Below, piece by piece: positions 8,760-17,249 of a stretch of DNA of 64,000 bases. Each line of letters begins with the position of its first letter. Within the stretch, counting starts at the first letter, position 1. A program made the translations under genes and the position numbers. The notes under the pieces are model-generated. The model saw only the letters and a list, made by a program, of their open reading frames with translations, was not told where the DNA came from and did no database searches. Source of the DNA: JAZKID01 sp965247525 (lineage in GTDB: Bacteria; Pseudomonadota; Alphaproteobacteria; Rhizobiales; UBA4765); the NCBI GenBank assembly GCA_965247525.1, contig OZ252015.1, forward strand, positions 1,674,001-1,738,000, written 5' to 3'.

Positions 8760-10184
8760 TTAGCTTTTCACAGGGTCGAAGTGCGAGCCGGGAAAGTTGA
8801 TTCCCATGGCCTGCAATTCGTGAAGAAAGCGCGGACGCACGCCGGTCGCTGTGTGATGGCCGTGGACCGTGCCGTCGGGATCTGTCGATGTGCGCACGAA
8901 TTTGTAGATTTCCTGCATCTGCACAATGTCGCTTTCCATGCCGGTAATTTCGGCAATCGAGGTTACGCGCCTTTTCCCATCGGGGAGACGTTGCAACTGC
9001 ACGACCATTTTGATCGCGGCAACAATCTGCGAGCGCATGGAAGAAACGGTCATCGGCATGGCCGACATGCCCAGCATCTGCTCGAGGCGTGAGACCGCTT
9101 CACGCGGGTTGTTGGCGTGGATGGTGGCCATTGAGCCTTCATGGCCGGTGTTCATCGCCTGCAACATGTCGAACGCTTCTTCGCCGCGGACCTCACCAAG
9201 AATAACGCGGTCTGGTCGCATACGAAGCGCGTTTTTAACGAGGTCACGCTGGCGAATTTCGCCTTTGCCTTCAATATTTGGCGGGCGTGTTTCCATGCGC
9301 GCGACGTGCGGCTGCTGCAATTGCAATTCGGCGGCGTCTTCAATCGTAATCAGGCGTTCATGCGATGGAATGAATGATGACAGGGCGTTCAGCATCGTCG
9401 TTTTGCCAGAACCCGTACCGCCGGAAATAATGGCCGTAATTTTACACTGAACGGCGGCTGCAAGAATATCGCTCATGACCTGCGTAATCGCTCCAATCTG
9501 CACAAGTTTCTCAAGCGATAATTTGCTTTTGGAAAACTTACGGATCGACACCAGCGGGCCATCGACACCGATCGGGCGAATGGCACAGTTGAAACGTGAC
9601 CCATCGAGCATGCGTGCGTCGCATAAGGGATGTGATTCATCGACGCGCCGTCCCACTGCCGAAACGATCTTTTGGATGATGCGCAACAGGTGGGCATCGT
9701 CTTTAAAACGTGTTTCGGTCTGCACCAGCATACCGCCGCGTTCCACGAACACGGCATTGGGGCCGTTAATCAGAATATCGGCAATGGTTTCGTCTTTTAA
9801 CAGCGGCTCAAGCGGGCCAAGACCCATCATTTCATCGAGAATTTCGGAGAAGAACTTATCAAGCTCTTCAGCGTTTAAAGCCAGACGTTCGGCGAGCACA
9901 TATTGCGAAACGATTGGCAAAATGGCCGCACGCACATCGTCATAGGGCATTTTTTCAAGTGCCGAAAGATTGAGCTCTTCAATTAGTTTGCGATGAAGCC
10001 GGACTTTGGCCTCCAGCAATTTTGATTTCTGTTTGCCCTGCATAGGGCCGCCGTCAGCGACAACGGGTTCATTGCGCACGGTCGTCGCGCCAGGTGGTGG
10101 CGGAACATTGGCAATGGGTTCTTTTTTGATTTCAGGTTTCGAATCGCCATTGCGGCGCGCCGAGAAACGACTCGTAATCGACAT
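8760..10184 (-). CDS. cpaF: Tad/Flp pilus assembly ATPase CpaF (TadA)
   Basis: This 474-residue secretion ATPase of the CpaF/TadA type has a variable basic N-terminus, the helical CpaF N-domain (ALEKMPYDDVRAAILPIVSQY), Walker A ISGGTGSGKTTML, an Asp/Glu box (ERLITIEDAAELQL), Walker B RVILGEVRGEEAFDML and a His box (GHEGSMATIHANN). It powers pilin polymerisation, and retraction in some species, at the inner membrane. A GAGGGG ribosome site sits just before the ATG, downstream of a strong intercistronic hairpin (10199-10215). Confidence 0.96.
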   Translation of the reverse strand: MSITSRFSARRNGDSKPEIKKEPIANVPPPPGATTVRNEPVVADGGPMQGKQKSKLLEAKVRLHRKLIEELNLSALEKMPYDDVRAAILPIVSQYVLAERLALNAEELDKFFSEILDEMMGLGPLEPLLKDETIADILINGPNAVFVERGGMLVQTETRFKDDAHLLRIIQKIVSAVGRRVDESHPLCDARMLDGSRFNCAIRPIGVDGPLVSIRKFSKSKLSLEKLVQIGAITQVMSDILAAAVQCKITAIISGGTGSGKTTMLNALSSFIPSHERLITIEDAAELQLQQPHVARMETRPPNIEGKGEIRQRDLVKNALRMRPDRVILGEVRGEEAFDMLQAMNTGHEGSMATIHANNPREAVSRLEQMLGMSAMPMTVSSMRSQIVAAIKMVVQLQRLPDGKRRVTSIAEITGMESDIVQMQEIYKFVRTSTDPDGTVHGHHTATGVRPRFLHELQAMGINFPGSHFDPVKS

Positions 10185-10198
10185 ATAGACCCCTCAAA

Positions 10199-10215
10199 GG
10201 CCGGAAAAACCGGCC
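10199..10215 (-). other. Intercistronic hairpin between cpaE and cpaF
   Basis: A perfect GGCCGG-AAAAA-CCGGCC palindrome lies in the 53-bp gap between two Tad genes, directly before the cpaF ribosome site. There is no U-run, so it is more likely an mRNA-stability or processing element that adjusts the ratio of CpaE to CpaF than a full terminator. Confidence 0.6.
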
Positions 10216-10237
10216 AAACCCAGAGCGCGACAGATTG

Positions 10238-11467
10238 CTAGCGCGCGAACAGACTTTTGAAGGGTAGCGTAAGTCCTTTATTGTTTTGTTTAGATACGGC
10301 CTCCGCATACTCTGGAGAAATTATTTTTCGAAGTTCGGTTGACACAGGGTTACCAGGCTTGACCGATTCAAGGGGAACGCCGCGGTCAATAGCCTCGCGC
10401 ACCAGCTGGTAATTGTTGGGGATCGTGCCCGCAAAGTGTTGTCCCAGAGCCACTTCCACGTCTGAGCGCTTCAGGGCAGGGCCGTTGTTCTTCTCTGTAA
10501 ACCGGTTAACGATCACGCGCGGCTTGCTGATCGGGTCAAGCCGGTCTTCGACGGCTTTGACGAGGCGCTGCGCGTGGCGAAGGCCGGGAACGGTCATTTC
10601 GGTGACAACGAAGATATTGTCGCTGCCAAGCAGAACGTCATCTGTCCAGGCAAACCATGTCCGTGGCATATCGATAACCACGTTATCAAAATGCGTCGCG
10701 GCAAGATCGAGAAGGCGCGTGACCAGTGCAGGGTCGAAGGAGCGCATCTCAGCCGGGCGTGTCGGTGCTGCAATCACGGCAACGCCAGTGCTGTGGTAGT
10801 TCAGCATCACGTCCATCAGCTGTTTATCGAGGCGCTCGGGTGCGTTTTCGATTTCGGTCAGATCAAGGCGCGGCTCCATGTCCAGATAGTCGGCGCATGA
10901 GCCATGCTGAAAGTTCAAATCGACGATGCAGGTCGAAGCGCGGCGGTTTTTCGTGCCCTCATGCTTCAAGAACGCTGCTTCGATGACCAGCGTTGTGATG
11001 CCGACACCGCCGGCAGCTGGCAAAAATGTTGTAATATTGGCGCCAGTACCCGGATCGCTGTGATGGCTCTGGACCGATGCAAGACAGGTTTTGATCAGCT
11101 CTTCAGCTGGAACAGGTTTGCAGGCAAAATCGCTGACGCGGATCTGCAGCAACCAGCGCGCAACAACCTCGTTGAAGCTTGCAGTGACGACGACAACCGG
11201 CACTTCGCCGCGAAGTTCAATCATCATTTTTTGCAACGCTTGCAAACTGTCGTGGTTTTTTGGATCGATGTCGACAATAAACAGGGAGTAGGCCGTCAGG
11301 TCTGTCCCCTTCATGGCCTGTTCAATGGTCTGGCCTGTGCTCATTAGGTTAAGCACGCGTGAATGCGGTGCCCCGGCATCTTTCAACGCCGTAATGAACT
11401 CAATGTCCTGACTCAATATCAGTGCGGACGCCGCAGCGCCCGCTACGTTGTGAAAGTGTCTACTCAT
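10238..11467 (-). CDS. cpaE: Pilus localization ATPase-like protein CpaE (TadZ)
   Basis: This 409-residue protein has an N-terminal atypical receiver-like domain (SLFIVDIDPKNHDSLQAL; PVVVVTASFNEVVARWLL; DFACKPVPAEELI) followed by a MinD/ParA-like domain. The P-loop reads AAGGVGITTL, so the lysine of the ParA signature GGVGKTT is replaced by isoleucine; such decay is common in TadZ/CpaE proteins, which act mainly as polar localisation platforms. VIDMPRTWFAWTDDVLLGSD matches the Walker B region. It lies between the lipoprotein and cpaF. Confidence 0.9.
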   Translation of the reverse strand: MSRHFHNVAGAAASALILSQDIEFITALKDAGAPHSRVLNLMSTGQTIEQAMKGTDLTAYSLFIVDIDPKNHDSLQALQKMMIELRGEVPVVVVTASFNEVVARWLLQIRVSDFACKPVPAEELIKTCLASVQSHHSDPGTGANITTFLPAAGGVGITTLVIEAAFLKHEGTKNRRASTCIVDLNFQHGSCADYLDMEPRLDLTEIENAPERLDKQLMDVMLNYHSTGVAVIAAPTRPAEMRSFDPALVTRLLDLAATHFDNVVIDMPRTWFAWTDDVLLGSDNIFVVTEMTVPGLRHAQRLVKAVEDRLDPISKPRVIVNRFTEKNNGPALKRSDVEVALGQHFAGTIPNNYQLVREAIDRGVPLESVKPGNPVSTELRKIISPEYAEAVSKQNNKGLTLPFKSLFAR

Positions 11468-11534
11468 AATCCCAGCCTCTCAGCTGAAGATAAGGGGTAG
11501 ACCTTACAGCGGAGTTAGACGACTTCGTAAAGTT

Positions 11535-11840
11535 TTACTGATTGCCCGAATTTTCGGAGGTTCCGGCCGAAGCCGTTCCGGCAGCGCCTGCGGGAGCGCT
11601 GGCGGCAGGTGCTGTGCCTGAATGATATTTTTCCATGGCCTTCTCGGCACGTCCGCCATCCATGCCAAAATTATTGCGTGCGGAATGGGCTGGCCATGGG
11701 TCAACCATCTGAACAGCGCGGTTTGTGGCCTGCGCTTCGCCTGAACCAGGCGTCATCAGGTCATCATTGTCGAAATAATCGTTGCAGCCAGCCAGAAGTG
11801 TGCAAAGCGCCGCAGCGCCGAAAAGTTTATTGAATGGCAC
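11535..11840 (-). CDS. Small lipoprotein in the CpaD position of the Tad operon
   Basis: This 101-residue protein has a clear lipoprotein signal (MPFNKLFGAAALCTLLAGC), a short acidic stretch, then a conserved-looking segment (NRAVQMVDPWPAHSARNNFGMDGGRAEKAM) and an Ala/Gly/Ser-rich tail. It overlaps the cpaC stop by 14 bp and occupies the slot where many alphaproteobacteria carry CpaD. It is shorter than usual CpaD proteins, so it may be a reduced CpaD or an unrelated pilus lipoprotein. Membership in the operon is firm; homology is not. Confidence 0.7.
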   Translation of the reverse strand: MPFNKLFGAAALCTLLAGCNDYFDNDDLMTPGSGEAQATNRAVQMVDPWPAHSARNNFGMDGGRAEKAMEKYHSGTAPAASAPAGAAGTASAGTSENSGNQ

Positions 11841-13284
11841 CGGTTGTCTCCTCAGGCTTTGTCACGCTTAAAATATGGCCGTCTGTGTTGTAAGGCAGTG
11901 GCTGCACAGGGGTGCGTTCTGCGTCGCGGAAGCCGCGATTCAGCAGGCCGCGGCGCGGCGGGCCGCCTGTCGGCTCTTCCGTCTGTCCGTTAATGAACAG
12001 TTCGCTGTCATTGGTGCGTTTGGTGCTGTCGAGCGGCGAATGTAAGGCCTGACCGGGCACGGCAGGGCGCACGAGACGCGGTGTGACCATAATCACGAGG
12101 TCAGTTTCATGACGCTGAAAGCTTGTGCTGCGAAACAGCGCGCCGAGAATAGGAATGTTACCGACCCAAGGCAGCTGTGACAGGTCGGACGAGTTCACAC
12201 TTTGCAAAAGACCCGCCATTGCAAAGCTCTGGCCGTCTTTCAGTTCAACTGTTGTAGACGCACGGCGCACCACAAGGCCCGGCACCTGCACCCCGCCAAT
12301 GGCGATGCCTTGCGTGTTATCAAGTTCGGAGACTTCCGGATCGATTTTCAGATTGATCAGACCGTCTTTTAACACTGTCGGCGTGAATGAGAGGCCGACA
12401 CCGAATTTTTTGAATTCGATCGAGACCTGACCTGCAATGCCGCTTGCGACAGGGAACGGAAATTCACCACCGGCAAGAAAGCTTGCCGTGTCGCCGGACA
12501 ATGCAACGAGGTTTGGCTCGGCCAGGCGGCGGGCAAGACCTTTTTCTTCCAAAGCACGCACCGCAAGCGTCGCGTTGACGCCGCCCGAGACAATGCTGCC
12601 CGTCAGCGTGCCAAACGCGTCCTGTCCGGTTTGCAGTCCGGGAAAACCTGTTGTGGCGGAATAACCGGGGCCTGTAACAGACAGGCGTGATGAAAGTTCG
12701 CGCCCCGCTGTGCGCGAAACTTCCAGAAAGCGCACTTCCAGCATGACCTGCTGCGAGCGGTCAACGCTCATCGAGTTGACAACTTCCGGGCCAAACTGTT
12801 TGGCGATCAAAACCGCCTGATCAAGTGTAATGGCATCAGGCACTGTGCCTGTCAGTAGAATGTGGCCGTTCACGGAGGAGACTTTGATATTGGCGTCCGG
12901 CAAGCGGCGTTTCAATTCAACGGCCATTTCGCGACTGTCATAGGACACTTCAATGTCAAGCACGCCAAGAAGCTGTTTATCGGCGCCATAAATGGAAACG
13001 CTGGTGCGGCCTAGTTTTTTGCCAAGCACGTAAAGCGAGCGGTCGGTGAGTGGCACGACATCGGCAATATCAGGGTCGCCGACAACGAGGTCCGTGTAAG
13101 ACGTATCGACTTTCATCGTTTCCGATGTGCCTTGCGCAACGCTGGCAACGCCGATTTTCATGTCGCTTGATTTCTCAATGACGCGCATGCGCGCCTCTGC
13201 GGTTGTCAGCGGCGCAGCAAGCGCAAGAAGCGCAACGGCCATGGCGGCAGATTTCATCAGGTTGGAGAGTTTCACGTGTGTCAT
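11827..13284 (-). CDS. cpaC: Tad pilus secretin CpaC (RcpA)
   Basis: This is a type II/III secretin of about 485 residues forming the outer-membrane pore of the Flp pilus. It has a signal peptide (MAVALLALAAPLTTAEA), an N-terminal pilus-secretin domain (YTDLVVGDPDIADVVPLTDRSLYVLGKKLG), a BON domain (GHILLTGTVPDAITLDQAV) and the secretin core (VSIEFKKFGVGLSFTPTVL; VPGLVVRRASTTVELKDGQSFAMAGLL; LVIMVTPRLVRP). I prefer ATG 13284 because it places the signal peptide near the N-terminus. A GTG at 13326 that overlaps the cpaB stop (GTGAGTAA) would add 14 residues and allow coupling. Confidence 0.93.
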   Translation of the reverse strand: MTHVKLSNLMKSAAMAVALLALAAPLTTAEARMRVIEKSSDMKIGVASVAQGTSETMKVDTSYTDLVVGDPDIADVVPLTDRSLYVLGKKLGRTSVSIYGADKQLLGVLDIEVSYDSREMAVELKRRLPDANIKVSSVNGHILLTGTVPDAITLDQAVLIAKQFGPEVVNSMSVDRSQQVMLEVRFLEVSRTAGRELSSRLSVTGPGYSATTGFPGLQTGQDAFGTLTGSIVSGGVNATLAVRALEEKGLARRLAEPNLVALSGDTASFLAGGEFPFPVASGIAGQVSIEFKKFGVGLSFTPTVLKDGLINLKIDPEVSELDNTQGIAIGGVQVPGLVVRRASTTVELKDGQSFAMAGLLQSVNSSDLSQLPWVGNIPILGALFRSTSFQRHETDLVIMVTPRLVRPAVPGQALHSPLDSTKRTNDSELFINGQTEEPTGGPPRRGLLNRGFRDAERTPVQPLPYNTDGHILSVTKPEETTGAIQ

Positions 13285-13318
13285 TTTACAGCCGGGAAAA
13301 GAGAAGGGGATGGAACGT

Positions 13319-14167
13319 TTACTCACGTGGAACTTTATATTCTTTTTTGTCTGAGCCTGATGTGACGTGCACAGTCAAATCAGAGGACTGCGGCGCAGAC
13401 GCTGCAAATCCTTTGCTCGGATCGACAGGCGCATCGCCGCGGGTGATATCGGAAATCGTGACGCGTTTTGTCGGAATCGCCGCTATTTCACCGGCACGGC
13501 GAAGCGTAAGCGACAATGTGCCAACGAGCGACGCCAAAGACAGTTTTTGTGCGCCCTGCATATTGGTCTCGACAGTCACGCCTTTTGCAATTGTTGGTTT
13601 TGTTTCGCGTTCATCGGCCAATTGGTCGATGGCAAGAACGCGGACATTCTGCAACACGACATCGGCCGCACTGTTAGCGCCGCCGTCATTTTGCGACATC
13701 AGAATATCGACACGGTCGCCAGGCAGAACGAAGCCAGAAACGCCGTTGATGTCATTGACGCGAATTGTGACCGCGCGCTGGCCTTCGGTGACGAGCGAGG
13801 CAAGACCGGCACGCTGGCCTTCGCCGGTAATCTTGCTTTGCAACACCGGCTCATTGGGTTCCATCGGGCTGAGGGCAATGCGTTTGCCCTTGCTCAGCAA
13901 ATCCTCGATTTTTGTGTAAGCGCCCTCGGGCATGTTGTCGCTCGGCCATTTGATTTCGCGCAATGAAGAGGCGTCAAGCTCGGTGCCAAAGCGCAGCGGG
14001 GTGGATGCAACAACCAATGTGGAAAGGTTAAGCGCTTCAACGGCCGGAGCGGCGGTGTTCAAGCTTGCTTGTTTGTCGAGCCATGTTTTTGCAAGGAAGA
14101 CAGCGCCTCCGCCGAACACAAGTGCCAGTGCAATCATAATCGTCGTATTGCTGCGCAAAGATTGCAT
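13319..14167 (-). CDS. cpaB: Flp pilus assembly protein CpaB (RcpC)
   Basis: This 282-residue protein has an N-terminal membrane anchor (TTIMIALALVFGGGAVFLAKTWL), an SAF domain (LNLSTLVVASTPLRFGTELDASSLREIKWP) and the RcpC/CpaB domain (LASLVTEGQRAVTIRVNDINGVSGFVLPGDRVDIL). It works with the secretin at the cell envelope. I start it at ATG 14167, which has GGAG 7-10 bp upstream. It is the first gene of the Tad operon; a TTAA-N7-TTAA box lies 133 bp upstream. No flp pilin, TadE/G or prepilin peptidase gene is in this window, so they must be elsewhere. Confidence 0.92.
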   Translation of the reverse strand: MQSLRSNTTIMIALALVFGGGAVFLAKTWLDKQASLNTAAPAVEALNLSTLVVASTPLRFGTELDASSLREIKWPSDNMPEGAYTKIEDLLSKGKRIALSPMEPNEPVLQSKITGEGQRAGLASLVTEGQRAVTIRVNDINGVSGFVLPGDRVDILMSQNDGGANSAADVVLQNVRVLAIDQLADERETKPTIAKGVTVETNMQGAQKLSLASLVGTLSLTLRRAGEIAAIPTKRVTISDITRGDAPVDPSKGFAASAPQSSDLTVHVTSGSDKKEYKVPRE

Positions 14168-14299
14168 AGATGTCTCCGAAACTGCTAAATCTAAAGCGAC
14201 TTTGACAGGCAAGCGTTAAGAATAATTATTAAGACGCAACGCTGATGCTCACACGCCGGAATGAATCGCGGCTGTGGTTAATAATTTGCAAGTTTAGTT

Positions 14300-14314
14300 T
14301 TAAGTTTCCGTTAA
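14300..14314. promoter_or_regulatory. Exact CtrA-type box TTAA-N7-TTAA (Tad operon / nuclease intergenic region)
   Basis: TTAA-GTTTCCG-TTAA matches the CtrA full-site consensus exactly. It lies in the 298-bp divergent region, 133 bp from the cpaB start and 152 bp from the nuclease-like gene. Pilus genes are classic CtrA targets in Caulobacter. The box itself is seen; binding is inferred. Confidence 0.6.
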
Positions 14315-14465
14315 GCGACTCCCTGCACATTTCAATTCAAAGTCGTGGAGACGTCTTTACGGTTTCTGCTGGTTTTTGTGCCAGTGTGCGTTCTCCACCA
14401 CATATGAAAGAAGTGAAACACCCTTGTCCGCGTCCTTTAAAGCACATGGCCCAAGCCGCAAGCAG

Positions 14466-15224
14466 ATGAATATCCTGTTTGCCTGCCTGTTTGGCTTGCC
14501 CGTTCTAACAGGAGCTGGCCTTGCGGTTCAGGACATCGATTTTACAAAATTGGCCGCGCATTTTAAAACAAGCGATACGCCGGTCGCGCTTTCAGCCGAA
14601 GCCGAACCCGAGCCCCATAAAAGCTTCACTGAAATGATGGATCTGACGTCGCTGTCCCCGCAAGGCACGCTGCAGCATGAGCCGAGCCGCTTTGAGTTTT
14701 CTGAAGTGCGCTCTTTAGAGCCTGCTGAGCTTGATGAGCTGACGACAGGCTCGCTGCAGGCACCGGAGGCCAAGCTGGCCTCTGTTAATCTTGATGATAT
14801 GGCGATTGGCACGCAAAGCCCGGCATTTGCGCCATCTGTGCCTGTAGGTGAGAGTTTTAGCGGAAAACCGATGATTTCCGAGGCAATTGTCCTGAGTTTT
14901 GGTCAATCGCGCCTGCGCCTTGCCGGGCTTGATGCCCCGCCGGCCGAAACCGCATGCAAGCTGTTGTCGGGCGAGCAGGCCGATTGCCGGCAGGCGGCCT
15001 CGGAGCAGTTGGCGTTTTTCTTAAGTTTTCGTGATGTCAGCTGTCAGGTGACAGCCACATCGGCAGACGGAGCACCTCTGGCGCAGTGCCGACTCGGCGG
15101 CAGTGACATTGCCGAATGGCTGGTGCGTCGCGGTTGGGCCAGCCCTACCGACATGACAGATCCGTCCTACCGCGCGGCGGCGCTTTTTGCCCAAAGTTAC
15201 CGGCTGGGCCAGTATCGCCAATAA
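14466..15224 (+). CDS. Exported thermonuclease-like (SNase-fold) protein
   Basis: This 252-residue protein has an N-terminal hydrophobic signal or anchor (ILFACLFGLPVLTGAGLAV), about 120 low-complexity acidic residues, and a C-terminal SNase-like segment (LRLAGLDAPPAETAC..ASEQLAFFLS..GAPLAQCRLGGSDIAEWLVRRGWASP). This matches the beta-barrel and helix pattern of staphylococcal-nuclease homologues (R-L-x-G-x-D-A-P). The catalytic Arg/Glu set is not clearly complete, so it may be structural or weakly active. I chose ATG 14466, where the hydrophobic segment begins. Confidence 0.65.
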   Translation: MNILFACLFGLPVLTGAGLAVQDIDFTKLAAHFKTSDTPVALSAEAEPEPHKSFTEMMDLTSLSPQGTLQHEPSRFEFSEVRSLEPAELDELTTGSLQAPEAKLASVNLDDMAIGTQSPAFAPSVPVGESFSGKPMISEAIVLSFGQSRLRLAGLDAPPAETACKLLSGEQADCRQAASEQLAFFLSFRDVSCQVTATSADGAPLAQCRLGGSDIAEWLVRRGWASPTDMTDPSYRAAALFAQSYRLGQYRQ

Positions 15225-15334
15225 AAGCCGATGGCGTTGATGGGAACCTGTTTTTCTGATATGTCAGGGTCACCTGAGTGTGCCTGCCCCTAACCGGTCA
15301 GCACTGTCCCCGCGCGTAACCTAAAGCGAGTGTC

Positions 15335-15568
15335 ATGTTTACAACATTTGAAAACAACCAGATGCCAGCCCTCGATGAACTCAGCCTTCGCGCCCGTCTG
15401 GCGCAATTAAAAGAAGAGCACCGCGATCTTGACGCGGCGATTGCGGCAATGGAAATGTCGCCTGTGATCGACCGGCTTGGCGTGATGCGGCTTAAAAAAC
15501 GTAAACTGGCCCTGCGCGATCAGATTTCGATGCTGGAAGGCTCGTTGATCCCCGACATTATTGCTTGA
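15335..15568 (+). CDS. DUF465 (YdcH-like) small coiled-coil protein
   Basis: This 77-residue helical protein carries the DUF465 pattern LARLKEEHRDLDAAIAAM..VMRLKKRKLALRDQISMLEG. Function is unknown; family members are short alpha-helical hairpins common in Proteobacteria. An ATG at 15362 (MPALDEL) is an alternative start. It sits directly before purE, with its stop 5 bp upstream of the purE ATG. A second DUF465 gene is at 32.2 kb. Confidence 0.85.
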   Translation: MFTTFENNQMPALDELSLRARLAQLKEEHRDLDAAIAAMEMSPVIDRLGVMRLKKRKLALRDQISMLEGSLIPDIIA

Positions 15569-15573
15569 GCCCC

Positions 15574-16086
15574 ATGGCGCAAAGCCGGACACCGCTTGTC
15601 GCGCTGATTATGGGCAGCCAGTCCGACTGGCCTGTGATGAAACATGCGGCCGACATCTGCGAGTTGCTGAAAATACCCTATGACAAAAAAATCGTGTCCG
15701 CGCACCGCACGCCGCAGCGCCTCTATGATTTTGCCGGTGGGGCAGCGGAGGCGGGCTTTAAAATTATTATTGCAGGGGCCGGCGGCGCGGCACATCTGCC
15801 CGGTATGACAGCGGCGCTGACCCATCTTCCCGTTCTGGGCGTGCCGATGGAAACAGCACATTTGTCGGGTCAGGATTCATTGTATTCAATTGTCCAGATG
15901 CCAGCGGGCATTCCTGTCGGGACATTGGCAATCGGCAAAGCGGGTGCAATCAATGCCGCACTTCTTGCCGCCTCCATTTTAAGCCTTTCAGATCCATCGC
16001 TGGAAAAAAGACTTGTGGCGTGGCGCCGCAAGCAGACGGATGCCATCGGCATTGCGCCCGTGAACGCGCCGCGAACAACAAAATGA
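15574..16086 (+). CDS. purE: N5-carboxyaminoimidazole ribonucleotide mutase PurE
   Basis: This 170-residue class I PurE interconverts N5-CAIR and CAIR in purine synthesis. Motifs are LIMGSQSDWPVMKHA, VSAHRTPQRLYDFA (catalytic His) and IAGAGGAAHLPGM, followed by GVPM. ATG 15574 is chosen. Its stop overlaps the purK start (ATGA), as expected for a PurE-PurK pair. Confidence 0.97.
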   Translation: MAQSRTPLVALIMGSQSDWPVMKHAADICELLKIPYDKKIVSAHRTPQRLYDFAGGAAEAGFKIIIAGAGGAAHLPGMTAALTHLPVLGVPMETAHLSGQDSLYSIVQMPAGIPVGTLAIGKAGAINAALLAASILSLSDPSLEKRLVAWRRKQTDAIGIAPVNAPRTTK

Positions 16087-17162
16087 CGCGCGGTCACACC
16101 CCGCTTGCACCCGGCGCCACCATCGGCATTCTCGGTGGCGGTCAGCTTGGCCGTTTGCTTGCTCTTTCAGCTGCCAAGCTCGGTCTGCATACGCATATTT
16201 TTGCGCCTGAGGCTGATGCCTGCGCTTTTGAAGTGGCGCGGCATTTTACCTGTCAAGATTATGCCGACACTGATGCTGTTAAAGCCTTCGCACACAGCGT
16301 GGATGTCATTACCTACGAATTTGAAAACGTGCCGGTTGCAACGGCGCAAATGCTGCTCGCAGAATGCCCGGTTTATCCGCCGCCATCCGCGCTCAGCATC
16401 GCGCAGGACAGGCGCAAAGAAAAAAAGTTTTTAAATGCGCTCGGTCTTGCAGTCGCACCGTTTCGTGCTGTTGAGACGGCGCAGGAAATGAAAGACGCTG
16501 TCGCCGATATTGGCCTGCCATGTATTCTTAAAACGGCGCAATTTGGCTATGACGGCAAAGGCCAGATCCGTATTGATACGGACGCCGACGCCGCTGCGGC
16601 GTTTGAAAATTTAAACGTGCCGTGCGTGCTTGAAAGCGTGATTTCGCTGGCGCAGGAAATTTCCGTGATTGCGGCGCGCGCGCGTGATGGCAGTGTTGCG
16701 ATTTATGATGTGACCGAAAACGTTCACCGCTCGCACATTTTGCATACATCGAGCGTTCCGGCGAAAATTACACCCGCGCTTGATGCGGCCGCCAAAGAAG
16801 CGGCGCAAGTCATCATCACGGCGCTGGGCTATGTCGGCGTAATGGCGTGCGAATTTTTTGTCGATGACAACGGCGAGCTTCTCATCAATGAGATTGCCCC
16901 GCGCGTCCACAATTCAGGACACTGGACGCTTGATGCCTGCGCCTGCTCGCAGTTTGAGAATCACATCCGTGCTGTCGCTGGCTGGCCGCTTGGGCCCACG
17001 GCACGGGTTGCAGATGCAGTAATGACAAATCTGATCGGCTCGGAGGCTGAAAATTGGCGTAAAGCCTTGTCACAAAGCGATATTTTATGGCTTTACGGGA
17101 AGGGTGAGGCGCGGATAGGGCGAAAAATGGGGCATTTTACAAGGTTGACGCCGCGGCAATAG
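16083..17162 (+). CDS. purK: N5-carboxyaminoimidazole ribonucleotide synthase PurK
   Basis: This 359-residue ATP-grasp enzyme converts AIR, ATP and bicarbonate to N5-CAIR. It has an N-terminal IGILGGGQLGRLLALSAAKLG, TYEFENVP, the ATP-grasp loop LKTAQFGYDGKGQ, and CEFFVDDNGELLINEIAPRVHNSGHWT with metal-binding Glu and Asn. It starts at ATG 16083 within the purE stop overlap. The transcript is followed by a hairpin with U-run that lies just before rpsU. Confidence 0.97.
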   Translation: MTRGHTPLAPGATIGILGGGQLGRLLALSAAKLGLHTHIFAPEADACAFEVARHFTCQDYADTDAVKAFAHSVDVITYEFENVPVATAQMLLAECPVYPPPSALSIAQDRRKEKKFLNALGLAVAPFRAVETAQEMKDAVADIGLPCILKTAQFGYDGKGQIRIDTDADAAAAFENLNVPCVLESVISLAQEISVIAARARDGSVAIYDVTENVHRSHILHTSSVPAKITPALDAAAKEAAQVIITALGYVGVMACEFFVDDNGELLINEIAPRVHNSGHWTLDACACSQFENHIRAVAGWPLGPTARVADAVMTNLIGSEAENWRKALSQSDILWLYGKGEARIGRKMGHFTRLTPRQ

Positions 17163-17188
17163 ACAAGCCCCTGGTGATTTGCTATGTT
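17160..17188 (+). promoter_or_regulatory. Probable rpsU promoter (TAGACA-N17-TATGTT)
   Basis: TAGACA at 17160-17165, a 17-bp spacer, and TATGTT at 17183-17188 give a good sigma70-like promoter right at the purK stop. The predicted start (about 17195) would be a few bases before the terminator-like hairpin at 17201, putting that hairpin inside the rpsU leader. Confidence 0.5.
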
Positions 17189-17200
17189 CTGCTCAATGTT

Positions 17201-17228
17201 GAGCGCTTCCGCGCTCTTTTATTTTTAA
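17201..17228 (+). terminator. Terminator-like hairpin: end of purEK or rpsU leader attenuator
   Basis: GAGCGC-TTCC-GCGCTC is followed by TTTTATTTTT. It ends 21 bp before the rpsU start codon, leaving no room for a separate rpsU promoter downstream. It therefore either terminates purEK with leaky read-through or attenuates rpsU. Flanking ATGTT and AACAT could extend or compete with the stem. Confidence 0.75.
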
Positions 17229-17249
17229 CATATCGAACACGGAGTTTAC

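Noticed and set aside
10238..11467. CpaE as a defective gene because of the GGVGITT P-loop
   Set aside because: Loss of the ParA lysine is common in TadZ/CpaE localisation proteins and the rest of the gene is intact.
14217..14234. Second CtrA box (TTAAGAATAATTATTAA)
   Set aside because: The spacing between TTAA halves is nine, not seven.
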